A stretch of DNA of 51,828 bases, from positions 1-51,828 of the forward strand of contig NZ_JADD01000018.1 of the NCBI RefSeq assembly GCF_000518205.1, written 5' to 3'. Below are positions 35,441 through 43,571 of this stretch, one piece after another. Under the pieces are notes generated by a model that worked only from the letters and a program-made list of their open reading frames with translations, searched no databases and was not told the origin of the DNA. The translations under genes and the position numbers were made by a program. Source of the stretch: Hutsoniella sourekii ATCC 700629. GTDB taxonomy: Bacteria; Bacillota; Bacilli; Lactobacillales; Aerococcaceae. Positions within the stretch are counted from its first letter, which is position 1, and the number at the start of each line of letters is the position of its first letter.

Positions 35441-38230
35441 ATGAAGTTAAAAGACACACTTAATTTAGGAAAAACAAAATTTGCTATGCGAGCTAATTTA
35501 CCAGCTAGAGAACCGCAATTCCAAGAAAAATGGTTGGAAGAAGATCTCTATCATAAAATTCAAGAAAAAAATCAAGGACGACCAACTTTTATCCTTCATG
35601 ATGGTCCGCCGTATGCCAACGGGAAACTGCATATGGGACATGCTATGAATAAGGTCAGTAAAGATATTATTGTCCGGTCCAAATCGATGTCTGGCTACCG
35701 TGCCCCTTATGTTCCTGGATGGGATACTCATGGTCTTCCGATTGAGTCAGCGATGATTAAGCAAGAGAAGATTAACCGCAAAGAAATGAGCATTAGCGAA
35801 TTTAGAAAATTATGTGAAGAATATGCTCTAGGGCAAGTTGAAAGTCAGAAAAAAGACTTTATGCGTCTGGGTGTAACTGGTGAATGGGAGAACCCATACT
35901 TAACCTTGACTCCAGAATATGAAGCCCAACAAATTCGTGTGTTTGCTAAGATGGCTGCTAAGGGCTTAATCTATAAAGGGGCTAAACCTATCTACTGGTC
36001 TCCTTCAAGTGAATCTTCCCTAGCTGAAGCAGAAGTAGAATATCATGATGTCACTTCACCTTCTATTTATGTGGCCTTTAAGGTAAGAGATGGTAAGGGA
36101 ATTGTTGCCGACGATGTTGAATTTGTCATTTGGACAACAACACCGTGGACTTTACCGGCAAATATGGGGATTTCTGTTGCTGGACAAGCTGACTATGTTC
36201 AGGTTAATACTGGCGAACGAAAATTCATCGTAGCTGAAGAATTACTCAAGGATGTAGCGGAAACTTGTGGTTGGGAAGATTATGAAATTGTTAATCGATA
36301 CAAGGGTCAGGACTTAGAAAATATTCTTGCCCAACATCCATTTTATGATCGTGAATCATTGGTTATGGTAGGAGACCATGTGGAACTAGATGCCGGTACA
36401 GGATTAGTTCATACTGCACCTGGACACGGGGAAGATGACTATCAAATTGGATTGGCCTATGGCCTTGAGATCCTGTCTCCGATTGATGACCGTGGGCATT
36501 TCACTGATGAGGCACCAGGTTTTGAAGGGATGTTCTATCTCAAGGGTCAAAAAGAAGTGCTAAAAATAATCGAAGAGAATGGTAGTTTGTTGCATTATTC
36601 TGAGTTTGTGCACTCTTATCCTCATGATTGGCGAACTAAAAAACCAGTTATTTACCGAGCAACGCCACAATGGTTTGCTTCTATTGAGAAAATTCGCCAG
36701 CAGTTGTTAACCGCCGTTAAAGAAGATGTTGAATGGTTACATCCATCTGGTGAAAGACGTATCTATAATATGATTGAAAATCGCGGAGACTGGGTCATTT
36801 CGCGTCAGAGAGTATGGGGAGTCCCTCTGCCGATCATCTATGCTGAGGATGGTTCGGCTATTCTAGATGAGGCTGTTATTAATCATGTAGCAGATTTGAT
36901 TGAAGAACACGGTTCCAATATTTGGTTTGACTGGCCGGTTGAAGATCTGCTGCCGGAAGGTTATACTCATCCCCAAAGTCCTAACAATCTTTTCACAAAG
37001 GAAGAAGATATTATGGATGTTTGGTTTGATTCAGGAAGCTCACATGCAGGTGTTTTGAGAACAAGAGAAGACTTGTCATTCCCAGCTGATATGTATTTAG
37101 AAGGATCAGACCAATATCGTGGTTGGTTTAACTCTAGTTTTACGACTTCAGTGGCTGTTAATAATGAGCCGCCTTATAAGTCTGTTCTTTCTCAAGGTTT
37201 TGTAATGGACGGTAAGGGTCAGAAGATGAGTAAGTCACTAGGAAACGTCATCACTCCTGAAGAAGTAATGAAAGATTTGGGAGCAGATATTATCCGTTTA
37301 TGGGTATCAACTGTAGATTATGAAAATGATGTTCGCATTTCTCAGGATATCTTGAAACAAGTGGCTGAATCTTATCGTCGGATCCGTAATACAATTCGCT
37401 TTATGCTAGGGATTGTGGCTGATTTTGACAATGAAAAAGATGCAGTAGCTGAAGACGAGCTTAGATTTGTTGACCAATATATCATGGCTAAATTTAATTT
37501 ATTGAGTCAAGCGATTCAAGAAGATTATCAAAAATATCATTTCTCTGATATTTTCAAGAAGGTCATCAACTTCATTACGGTTGATTTATCAGCATTCTAT
37601 CTCGATTTTGCTAAAGATGTAGTTTATATTGAATCTGAGGATAGTTATGATCGTCGAGCTATGCAGACAGCAATCTACCATATACTACATGATTTAATCA
37701 TCTTATTAACCCCAATCCTTGTACATACAATGGAAGAAGCTTGGGCAGAATTACCAGGTGTGGAAGGCTTTGTGCAACTACAGGATTTCCCTAATTATCA
37801 AGATTTAGAACAATCAGAGGCGGTTGTCGATGAATGGCAAATCTTCTTTGATACGCGTTCTCATATTCTAAAAGCTTTAGAGGAAGCAAAGAATCGTGAT
37901 GAAAATCCAATCAAGAAGTCCTTTGAAGCCAAAGTCATTGTCTACTTGGATTCAGAAACTAAAGAAAAACTCTTAGAATTAAGTGATCAGTTAGATCAAT
38001 TATTGATCGTATCACAGCTTGAATTCCGTGACCCAGCTCAAGCAACTGACCATGTCCCTGTCTATGATGGTTTAGCTATTGAAGTACTTCCAGCAGATGG
38101 CGAGATTTGTGAACGCTGTCGAGCGGTTAGACCGGAAGTGGGTCAAATTGAAGAAGCGCCGGAGTTATGTAACCGTTGCTATAAGATTGTCAAAGATCAT
38201 TATCCTGAGTACTTTACTGATAATGAATAA
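35441..38230 (+). CDS. ileS: Isoleucyl-tRNA synthetase
   Basis: 929 aa class I synthetase, the usual bacterial length. The HIGH motif appears as HMGH in GPPYANGKLHMGHAMN. GWDTHGLPIE follows, and an editing CP1 domain occupies about 190-400 with WTTTPWTLPANM. The second class I motif is KMSKS in GQKMSKSLGN. The C-terminus carries two zinc-type cysteine pairs, CERC and CNRC. This is the bacterial mupirocin-sensitive type by architecture, though I cannot assign resistance. ATG 35441 follows AAAAGGAG. The open frame running back to 35345 is T-box RNA. Confidence 0.97.
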   Translation: MKLKDTLNLGKTKFAMRANLPAREPQFQEKWLEEDLYHKIQEKNQGRPTFILHDGPPYANGKLHMGHAMNKVSKDIIVRSKSMSGYRAPYVPGWDTHGLPIESAMIKQEKINRKEMSISEFRKLCEEYALGQVESQKKDFMRLGVTGEWENPYLTLTPEYEAQQIRVFAKMAAKGLIYKGAKPIYWSPSSESSLAEAEVEYHDVTSPSIYVAFKVRDGKGIVADDVEFVIWTTTPWTLPANMGISVAGQADYVQVNTGERKFIVAEELLKDVAETCGWEDYEIVNRYKGQDLENILAQHPFYDRESLVMVGDHVELDAGTGLVHTAPGHGEDDYQIGLAYGLEILSPIDDRGHFTDEAPGFEGMFYLKGQKEVLKIIEENGSLLHYSEFVHSYPHDWRTKKPVIYRATPQWFASIEKIRQQLLTAVKEDVEWLHPSGERRIYNMIENRGDWVISRQRVWGVPLPIIYAEDGSAILDEAVINHVADLIEEHGSNIWFDWPVEDLLPEGYTHPQSPNNLFTKEEDIMDVWFDSGSSHAGVLRTREDLSFPADMYLEGSDQYRGWFNSSFTTSVAVNNEPPYKSVLSQGFVMDGKGQKMSKSLGNVITPEEVMKDLGADIIRLWVSTVDYENDVRISQDILKQVAESYRRIRNTIRFMLGIVADFDNEKDAVAEDELRFVDQYIMAKFNLLSQAIQEDYQKYHFSDIFKKVINFITVDLSAFYLDFAKDVVYIESEDSYDRRAMQTAIYHILHDLIILLTPILVHTMEEAWAELPGVEGFVQLQDFPNYQDLEQSEAVVDEWQIFFDTRSHILKALEEAKNRDENPIKKSFEAKVIVYLDSETKEKLLELSDQLDQLLIVSQLEFRDPAQATDHVPVYDGLAIEVLPADGEICERCRAVRPEVGQIEEAPELCNRCYKIVKDHYPEYFTDNE

Positions 38231-38271
38231 AGTCTGTTCTTAAGCGCAAATTCTTTCAATGTAGATTAAAT

Positions 38272-38325
38272 AGCCATTGTTGATCTGAATCACTCAAGTG
38301 ATCAGCTTCAGCAATGGCTTTTTCG
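38272..38325 (+). terminator. Terminator after ileS
   Basis: AGCCATTG pairs CAATGGCT, with an inner pairing ATCACT/AGTGAT, followed by TTTTT. Confidence 0.85.
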
Positions 38326-38427
38326 ATAGGGTGATAAATTGAAAATTATGAAAAACTTTTCATTTAAAGCTCATTGTGATAACATTATGAGATAAGGTGG
38401 GAACTAAATGTAGTAGGTAGGTGTAAA

Positions 38428-39387
38428 ATGGAGAATATTAATAAAAAGTTAGGAGCATCCGTTAAACAAATTCGGGTGCATAAAAAAATTAAACAAGTTG
38501 ATTTGCCTGGACTCAATTATTCTGCGTCGATGATTTCTAAACAGGAGAATGGTCAGCAAATTTTTACCGTTGAAAACTTGTTTAAATATTCTAGAGCACT
38601 ACAATCGAGTCCAGAAGAAATTATTTTTATCTCTAATGACTATCAAATATCAAAGCGAAGATTATTATTTAATCAGTTGGCTAGTATTTGGAATGGCAAA
38701 GATTACCAATCATTAAATGACTTATATCGCTTAAGTAATCAATACGCCATTCAAAATTCTCATGATGTTGCTCTTGTGACCTTAAATAAGTATCTGAAAT
38801 TATATTTAAAATATACAAATCAGGAACTTGAATATGCCGAATATGAGCAAGGTCTAAAAGAAATCGCGCGTTATATTTGGGAGTATTTATCTGGCTTGAA
38901 AGAGTTTTATTTATCTGATTTAAGGCTGATTAATTTTTCCTATTATTTTTTGCCTGTAACGGAATTTAAGCAATTGCTACCAAAGATTATCGACCGTTTT
39001 TTAGTGTATTGTCAGGAGCCAAATTACCAAAAGGATTACGTTGTTTTTCTTTTAAATGCTTCTTTATTTTTTATTAAATATCATGATGTTCAAGCTGCCC
39101 GCTTGATTTTTGATAATATGGACCAACTAGATTTAAAAGACTTATCGGTTACTCATTTATTACATCTAAAGGTTCGTCAAGGAATTGTTGAAAGTGATGA
39201 GCCCACGATTGCTCAGGCAGTCGAGATGGCCAAGTTGACGAATATTAAGGAATTAGTGAATCAGCTATATACCGAAGTACTCAAATTTTTCCCCGAATAT
39301 TTTATTAAACATCCGGAAGATTTTGATGATTTTGAAGAAAAAGATGAGATGTTGCATTTAATGCAAGACCGTTACTGGTATTTTTAA
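38428..39387 (+). CDS. Rgg/GadR/MutR-type transcriptional regulator
   Basis: 319 aa. An N-terminal XRE helix-turn-helix (about 7-65: LGASVKQIRVHKKIKQVDLPG, then SASMISKQENGQQIFTVENLF) is followed by an all-helical repeat domain to the end, with many Tyr, Leu and Phe, as in Rgg proteins where it binds short peptides. It is slightly longer than typical Rgg (about 285 aa). No hydrophobic SHP-type peptide gene was found in the 200 bases upstream on either strand. The target is unknown; the neighbouring minus-strand telA-xpaC pair is convergent to it. Confidence 0.8.
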   Translation: MENINKKLGASVKQIRVHKKIKQVDLPGLNYSASMISKQENGQQIFTVENLFKYSRALQSSPEEIIFISNDYQISKRRLLFNQLASIWNGKDYQSLNDLYRLSNQYAIQNSHDVALVTLNKYLKLYLKYTNQELEYAEYEQGLKEIARYIWEYLSGLKEFYLSDLRLINFSYYFLPVTEFKQLLPKIIDRFLVYCQEPNYQKDYVVFLLNASLFFIKYHDVQAARLIFDNMDQLDLKDLSVTHLLHLKVRQGIVESDEPTIAQAVEMAKLTNIKELVNQLYTEVLKFFPEYFIKHPEDFDDFEEKDEMLHLMQDRYWYF

Positions 39388-39398
39388 GCTTGTTTAAG

Positions 39399-39456
39399 TA
39401 ATCATCCCCACATCCGAGCTTTAGATAGCTCTTAATGTGGGGATGGTTATTTTTTA
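39399..39456. terminator. Bidirectional terminator between rgg-like gene and telA
   Basis: AATCATCCCCACAT pairs ATGTGGGGATGGTT (one G-T pair), with an inner GAGCT/AGCTC helix, and T-rich tails on both sides. Confidence 0.92.
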
Positions 39457-40623
39457 TATATCCGTATGCTCCTGATAAGACTTGGACACTTGCAGTAATT
39501 TGTCTTGAAGCTGGTCTTCTAATAATTGAAGTTCATGTTGGGCAGCTAACCTATTTTTGCGTCCTGTCTCTTGAATAACTAAGACATCTTCTAAAGTAGA
39601 AATAAGGTCGGACTGGGTTTCTTTTAAGGTCTCCAAATCAACTACCCCACGTTCACTTTCTTGTGCGACTTTTAAAGTATTTTGTTTGAGGAGTTGTGAG
39701 TTTTGCTTTAACAATTTATTGGTTGTATCACTTACCATTTGTTGTGATTCTAAAGCTTCTTCCTGCTTCATGAGAGAGAGGCTAATAATCACTTGATTCT
39801 CCCATAAGGGGAGGGCCGTATGAATGGAGGATTGAATCTTTTCAGCAAGAACTTGGTTGGTATTTTGAATGAGACGTATCTGGGCGGCCTGTTGAATGGT
39901 CATTTGCCGATTAATCTTAAGATCGTGGGTTCGTTTTTCTAAACGATTATGAAAGTCTTGGAGGTCTTGAACCTCTTGAGCTATCATGGAATCCTGTTGA
40001 GTTTGAGCTTCAACTTGTTGAAGTATGTTAGGTATATCATGATCTGATAATTCTTTTAGTTTGAGCTCCGCTGCAGCTATATAAACATTTAAGGCCTCAA
40101 AGTAATCTTTATTTTGACTATAGAGGCCTTCAAGAACCTGGTTATCGGCTAAGAGTTGTTTTTGTTCTTGTTGTAATTGAAAGGCTAGTCGGTCTAATTG
40201 TCCAGAAAGTTTCTGGAAGTTGACCTGCTTTTCAATCAGTGTCTGTTTTCCACGATTTAAAAGTTTTTGAAAAAAATTCTGTTCCGCTTGGCTAACCGGG
40301 GAATGTTCTTCAATTTGAAGCATTAAACTTTTAAGTAATTGACCAATTTCTCCCGAATCTTTAACTTGCACGGCTTCAAGTACTTGATGGGAAAACTCAT
40401 TAAGCTTCTTTTGTGTGTTAGCACCATAACTAATAATCGAATTTACTTGATCATTTTTTATTTTCGAGGCTAATTCGCGTGCTTGGCTCTGCCGATGCTC
40501 AGGTAATTTATCATAAAGGCTTTCGGGAGCAGACGAGGTTACTTGCTGGCTAGAAGATTTATCTTCTGTTAAGGAAAAGGGATCATTAATTAAGGAGTCA
40601 ACAAATTGATTATCTTTTACCAT
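39454..40623 (-). CDS. TelA/KlaA family protein (toxic anion resistance family)
   Basis: 389 aa, almost entirely helical with long coiled coils rich in Gln, Glu and Lys. The N-terminal part has disordered Ser/Asp residues, then YDKLPEHRQSQARELASKI and a NSIISYGANTQKKLNEFSHQVLEAV block. The central KRTHDLKINRQMTIQQAAQIRLIQNTNQVLAEKIQSSI and PLWENQVIISLSLM stretches are the TelA hallmark. The family was named from plasmid tellurite resistance, but chromosomal copies are linked to envelope stress and their activity is not known. ATG 40623 follows AAAGGAATG. It lies 14 bases after xpaC in the same direction. Confidence 0.87.
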   Translation of the reverse strand: MVKDNQFVDSLINDPFSLTEDKSSSQQVTSSAPESLYDKLPEHRQSQARELASKIKNDQVNSIISYGANTQKKLNEFSHQVLEAVQVKDSGEIGQLLKSLMLQIEEHSPVSQAEQNFFQKLLNRGKQTLIEKQVNFQKLSGQLDRLAFQLQQEQKQLLADNQVLEGLYSQNKDYFEALNVYIAAAELKLKELSDHDIPNILQQVEAQTQQDSMIAQEVQDLQDFHNRLEKRTHDLKINRQMTIQQAAQIRLIQNTNQVLAEKIQSSIHTALPLWENQVIISLSLMKQEEALESQQMVSDTTNKLLKQNSQLLKQNTLKVAQESERGVVDLETLKETQSDLISTLEDVLVIQETGRKNRLAAQHELQLLEDQLQDKLLQVSKSYQEHTDI

Positions 40624-40637
40624 ACTTGCATTCCTTT

Positions 40638-41561
40638 CTAATCTTTATGCAATTGCTGATTGATGAAATCTATTTCAGATTGTGTATCATCATATAGGTC
40701 TTGATGGAATTGAATATAATCATCGCAAATTTTCTTACTAAGTTCTTCAATTGTTAAGGCTGTCCGCTCTAAAATTTGATAAGTCTGCTTGTCTTTGGCT
40801 ACATGGAGGCTGATCTCATTATACTTACTAATGAGATCAGCAATAGATGGTAAATAATCATAGAGGAAATGATTAGCTTGAGTAATCTTTTTGGGTTTTT
40901 GAACAATTTGTTGAAAATAATTTTGACAAACCTCAATGACCTGATACTTATTAATAATCATTTTGATTTTAGCAGTCTGAGCGAAACTGGCTTCAATAGT
41001 GGAAATGGTGTCTTTAGCCTGAGCCATTTCTTGGCGAAATAGAATGATTTCGTCTTGAGAGAGTCCTTGTTTTTGATAGTGTTCAAACATTTTTTTGTTT
41101 TTCTTCTTATTAATATTTGAAGGACTGCGCTTATTCGAGTCGATAAATCTAACATAAAAATGGTAGACAGCTAATGGTAATAATGTCATTAGGCCACTAA
41201 TCAGAATCACCAGGAGAATATCAAATAGATCTTTCCCTTGGGAAGCTAGGTCATTGCTAATGGTAGGTGATAAAATAGATAAAAATACTTGATAAAAAAG
41301 TGTCCAAGCCTTTAAAGCAATTTGCGGGTAGTGTTTTTTCAGATAATTGGCATAAAAATAATAAATGATGAAATTGATAGAAATAGGTAGAACCAAAAGT
41401 GTGACGACCGAATCAGCTCTAGCATTGAGGAGCATCAGTGCAATGGTTAAGAATAAATTGAGCTTGACCAGTCTTAAATAGGGGTTGTGATCCTGGGCAT
41501 GCCAAATGATAAAAGCAAGTAATTGGATAAATAAAAAGATAGAATAGACCAACAGATTCAT
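40638..41561 (-). CDS. XpaC family membrane protein (5-bromo-4-chloroindolyl phosphate hydrolysis protein)
   Basis: 307 aa. Four hydrophobic helices fill about 1-140, a basic Lys/Asn-rich loop follows, and the C-terminal half is a helical domain with the XpaC pattern HFLYDYLPSIADLISKYNEIS and a final DDTQSEIDFINQQL. The Bacillus name came from an apparent phosphate-ester phenotype; no catalytic motif is visible, so enzyme activity is doubtful. xpaC and telA are paired in many Firmicutes, and here they form a two-gene operon. ATG 41561 follows AGAGGAG. Confidence 0.85.
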   Translation of the reverse strand: MNLLVYSIFLFIQLLAFIIWHAQDHNPYLRLVKLNLFLTIALMLLNARADSVVTLLVLPISINFIIYYFYANYLKKHYPQIALKAWTLFYQVFLSILSPTISNDLASQGKDLFDILLVILISGLMTLLPLAVYHFYVRFIDSNKRSPSNINKKKNKKMFEHYQKQGLSQDEIILFRQEMAQAKDTISTIEASFAQTAKIKMIINKYQVIEVCQNYFQQIVQKPKKITQANHFLYDYLPSIADLISKYNEISLHVAKDKQTYQILERTALTIEELSKKICDDYIQFHQDLYDDTQSEIDFINQQLHKD

Positions 41562-41584
41562 AATAAAACTCCTCTCTTAATATT

Positions 41585-41593
41585 ATTATAACA
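41585..41593 (-). promoter_or_regulatory. Extended -10 promoter for xpaC-telA
   Basis: On the minus strand the sequence reads TGTTATAAT (TGn plus perfect TATAAT at 41590-41585), 24 bases before the xpaC start. Confidence 0.6.
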
Positions 41594-41639
41594 AGAATAC
41601 AAGGGAAATAATCGGACTAGAGTCTGAATTTAACGCTAC

Positions 41640-41668
41640 TTGCAATCATAGCTAGAAAAAGCTATATT
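41640..41668 (+). promoter_or_regulatory. Promoter for the Nudix-small protein-mtnN operon
   Basis: TTGCAA (41640-41645), a 17-bp spacer and TATATT (41663-41668), 23 bases before the Nudix start codon; divergent from the xpaC promoter. Confidence 0.75.
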
Positions 41669-41691
41669 TGTTGTGAGAAAGGGTGAGCTTG

Positions 41692-42267
41692 ATGAAAACT
41701 AATCGGGAGTTAATTGATTTTTTGCAGGCTGATAATCTACTAAAGACTCAGTTGGTTTTTGACGGAAATATTTTGCAACTCTATCATAATCAAATTGAAT
41801 TAGATAACGGCCAAAGAGTTGAGCGCGAGCTGATTCACCATAATCCCGCAGCAGCTATATTAGTTACTAACAATGAAGATCAAGTGCTTCTAATAAGTCA
41901 ACCAAGAGCCGCGATTGACCAGGTAATTTTTGAAATTCCAGCAGGTATTTTAGATTTTAAAGACCATTCCTATGAGCTTCCTTTAAATGGAGCCAAGAGA
42001 GAGTTAGAGGAAGAAACAAATTATCAGGCCTTAACTTGGGATTTTTTAGGCAAGTTTTATGTTTCACCGGGTTACTTAAATGAAGCTATTTACATCTATC
42101 ATGCTCAAAATCTTGAATTAGTTGAGAACCCGCTAGATGCTGATGATGATGAAGAAATTAGCCTGCATTACTTTACCAAAGCAGAAGTTATCGAGCTCAT
42201 GCAAAAAGGTGAGATCATTGACTTAAAGACAGCTTATGCGCTAAATTATTGGCTAAATCTTGATTAG
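41692..42267 (+). CDS. Nudix hydrolase, ADP-ribose pyrophosphatase type
   Basis: 191 aa. The layout is that of NudF/YqkG: an N-terminal strand-rich part with REL-HHNPAAAILV, then the substrate block EIPAGILDF, the Nudix helix REL-EEE-TNY (103-111), and YVSPGYLNEAIYIY after it. The Nudix box is expanded: the Gly (85) to Arg (103) distance is 18 instead of 14, and the box ends TN rather than TG. It probably hydrolyses ADP-ribose or a related sugar nucleotide. ATG 41692 is preferred over GTG 41683, since AAAGGGTGA serves as RBS. It heads an operon with the next two genes. Confidence 0.88.
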   Translation: MKTNRELIDFLQADNLLKTQLVFDGNILQLYHNQIELDNGQRVERELIHHNPAAAILVTNNEDQVLLISQPRAAIDQVIFEIPAGILDFKDHSYELPLNGAKRELEEETNYQALTWDFLGKFYVSPGYLNEAIYIYHAQNLELVENPLDADDDEEISLHYFTKAEVIELMQKGEIIDLKTAYALNYWLNLD

Positions 42268-42277
42268 GAGCGATTAA

Positions 42278-42538
42278 ATGAGAAATTATTTTAGGAAATC
42301 TATGGATAATCATGAGGAATCTTTTGATGATTCGATGGATATGGAGGAATTTGACCAAGATATCGATTTTAACAAGGATTATTTGCGAGAAATTCAGGAT
42401 GATCAGGAAAGTCAGTACAGCCAACCGTTAAAGCGTCGGAGTCGCTATCATGCGGGGATGGACCGTTTTTTAAATAATGGGATTATTATTGTAGGAATTC
42501 TATTGTTAATTGTTTTGTTGATTGCTTTTTTAGTGTAG
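42278..42538 (+). CDS. Small tail-anchored membrane protein of unknown function
   Basis: 86 aa, not recognised. Residues 1-45 are strongly acidic and unstructured (many Asp, Glu), a basic patch KRRSR lies at about 52-56, and the last 20 residues form one hydrophobic helix with almost no tail after it. That predicts an N-in, C-terminally anchored protein with a charged cytoplasmic domain. It is real on the evidence of RBS TAGGAGC and its 10-12 base spacing on both sides within the Nudix-mtnN operon. Confidence 0.75.
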   Translation: MRNYFRKSMDNHEESFDDSMDMEEFDQDIDFNKDYLREIQDDQESQYSQPLKRRSRYHAGMDRFLNNGIIIVGILLLIVLLIAFLV

Positions 42539-42550
42539 AGGAGATTATAA

Positions 42551-43240
42551 ATGAAAATTGGAATTATTGGAGCGATGGGGGAAGAAGTTAGACGGATTTC
42601 TAACCATTTAATAAATAAAGTAAGTAAAGATCATTATGGCAGTGAATATATTAGTGGCGAATTGGGCGGTCATTCGATCGTTCTTGTCCAATCTGGTATT
42701 GGCAAGGTGAATGCGACAGTTACTGTAGTGGTCTTGAAGGCAATCTATCAAGTGGATGCCGTTATTAATACGGGATCAGCCGGGGCGATTGATCCCGGTC
42801 TCAAGGTTGGCGATGTGGTTATTGCAGATTCACTTATTCACCACGATGTAGATGTAACAGCCTTTGACTACCAACTAGGTCAAATGGCCGGTATGCCAGA
42901 AAAATATCACTCGGACCCTAGATTAGTGAATACGGCCAAGGAAGCCTGTCGCAGTCTAGATATTGAACCTGTGATTGGTCTGATCGGATCAGGTGATCAG
43001 TTTATCGCTTCATCTGACCAAGTTGAAGAGCTTGCTAATCATTTCTATAATATCCGAGCGTCTGACATGGAATCAGCAGCTATTGCTCAAGCCGCTTATG
43101 TGGTCGATTTGCCTTTTCTCATCATTCGTGCGATTTCTGATAATGCCAATGGAGAAGCAGCTCTGAGTTTTGATCGCTTTATTGAATTTGCTGGAGATTT
43201 AGCTGCTCAGATTGTTGAGCGGACTATCAATGATATTTAA
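42551..43240 (+). CDS. mtnN: 5'-methylthioadenosine/S-adenosylhomocysteine nucleosidase
   Basis: 229 aa, the standard MtnN/Pfs length. It cleaves adenine from methylthioadenosine and S-adenosylhomocysteine, recycling methylation by-products and giving S-ribosylhomocysteine, the substrate of LuxS. GIIGAMGEEV at the start contains the catalytic Glu, SGIGKVNATV and NTGSAGAI follow, the SDMESAAIAQ ribose site is near 170, and ISDNAN contains the catalytic Asp. The RBS GAGGAGAT spans the stop of the preceding gene. Confidence 0.96.
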   Translation: MKIGIIGAMGEEVRRISNHLINKVSKDHYGSEYISGELGGHSIVLVQSGIGKVNATVTVVVLKAIYQVDAVINTGSAGAIDPGLKVGDVVIADSLIHHDVDVTAFDYQLGQMAGMPEKYHSDPRLVNTAKEACRSLDIEPVIGLIGSGDQFIASSDQVEELANHFYNIRASDMESAAIAQAAYVVDLPFLIIRAISDNANGEAALSFDRFIEFAGDLAAQIVERTINDI

Positions 43241-43261
43241 ATTAAAAATAGATTAAAAAAC

Positions 43262-43290
43262 TTGACAATTCAATTTTAATTTATTATCAT
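43262..43290 (+). promoter_or_regulatory. Promoter for the ABC-transporter T-box transcript
   Basis: TTGACA (43262-43267), a 17-bp spacer and TATCAT (43285-43290), directly upstream of the T-box stem I. Confidence 0.88.
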
Positions 43291-43295
43291 TCTCT

Positions 43296-43556
43296 TAATA
43301 ACAATATTCATTAAATTAAAATAGGACCAAGAGATAACTCAATGCTATGAAAGAGAATCTATGGAAGCTGGAAAGTAGAGCCTAGCAAGTTATGAAGACA
43401 CAACCTATTGAATATATGTTAATCGGTAAATCCGTTATCTTTTGAGTTCAAAAGTTGAACTTGCTGAGTTAGTTACTGTGAAGTAGCTATAAATAAAGGT
43501 GGAACCACGTTGATACGTCCTTTAACCCAAGAGGGTTAAGGGATTTTTTTATTTTT
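43296..43556 (+). promoter_or_regulatory. T-box leader with apparent aspartate specifier (GAC), controlling an amino-acid ABC transporter
   Basis: The T-box core AAAGGTGGAACCACG is at 43495-43509. The terminator pairs CCTTTAACCC with GGGTTAAGGG and ends in a T run (43519-43553). Stem I can be drawn exactly: AATAGG (43320-43325) pairs CCTATT (43404-43409), and ATAACT (43334-43339) pairs AGTTAT (43388-43393). Between them on the 3' side lies GAA-GAC-A (43394-43400), the canonical S-turn followed by a specifier, giving codon GAC for Asp at 43397-43399. The leader fills the 331-base gap after mtnN. Low Asp-tRNA charging should turn on the transporter. Confidence 0.9.
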
Positions 43557-43571
43557 AGAAGGGAATGGATC

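Noticed and set aside
38348-38395. 15-codon ORF (MKNFSFKAHCDNIMR) upstream of the Rgg-like gene as a possible pheromone
   Set aside because: It lacks an RBS, is not hydrophobic at its C-terminus, and contains His, Cys, Asp and Arg, unlike SHP-type peptides.
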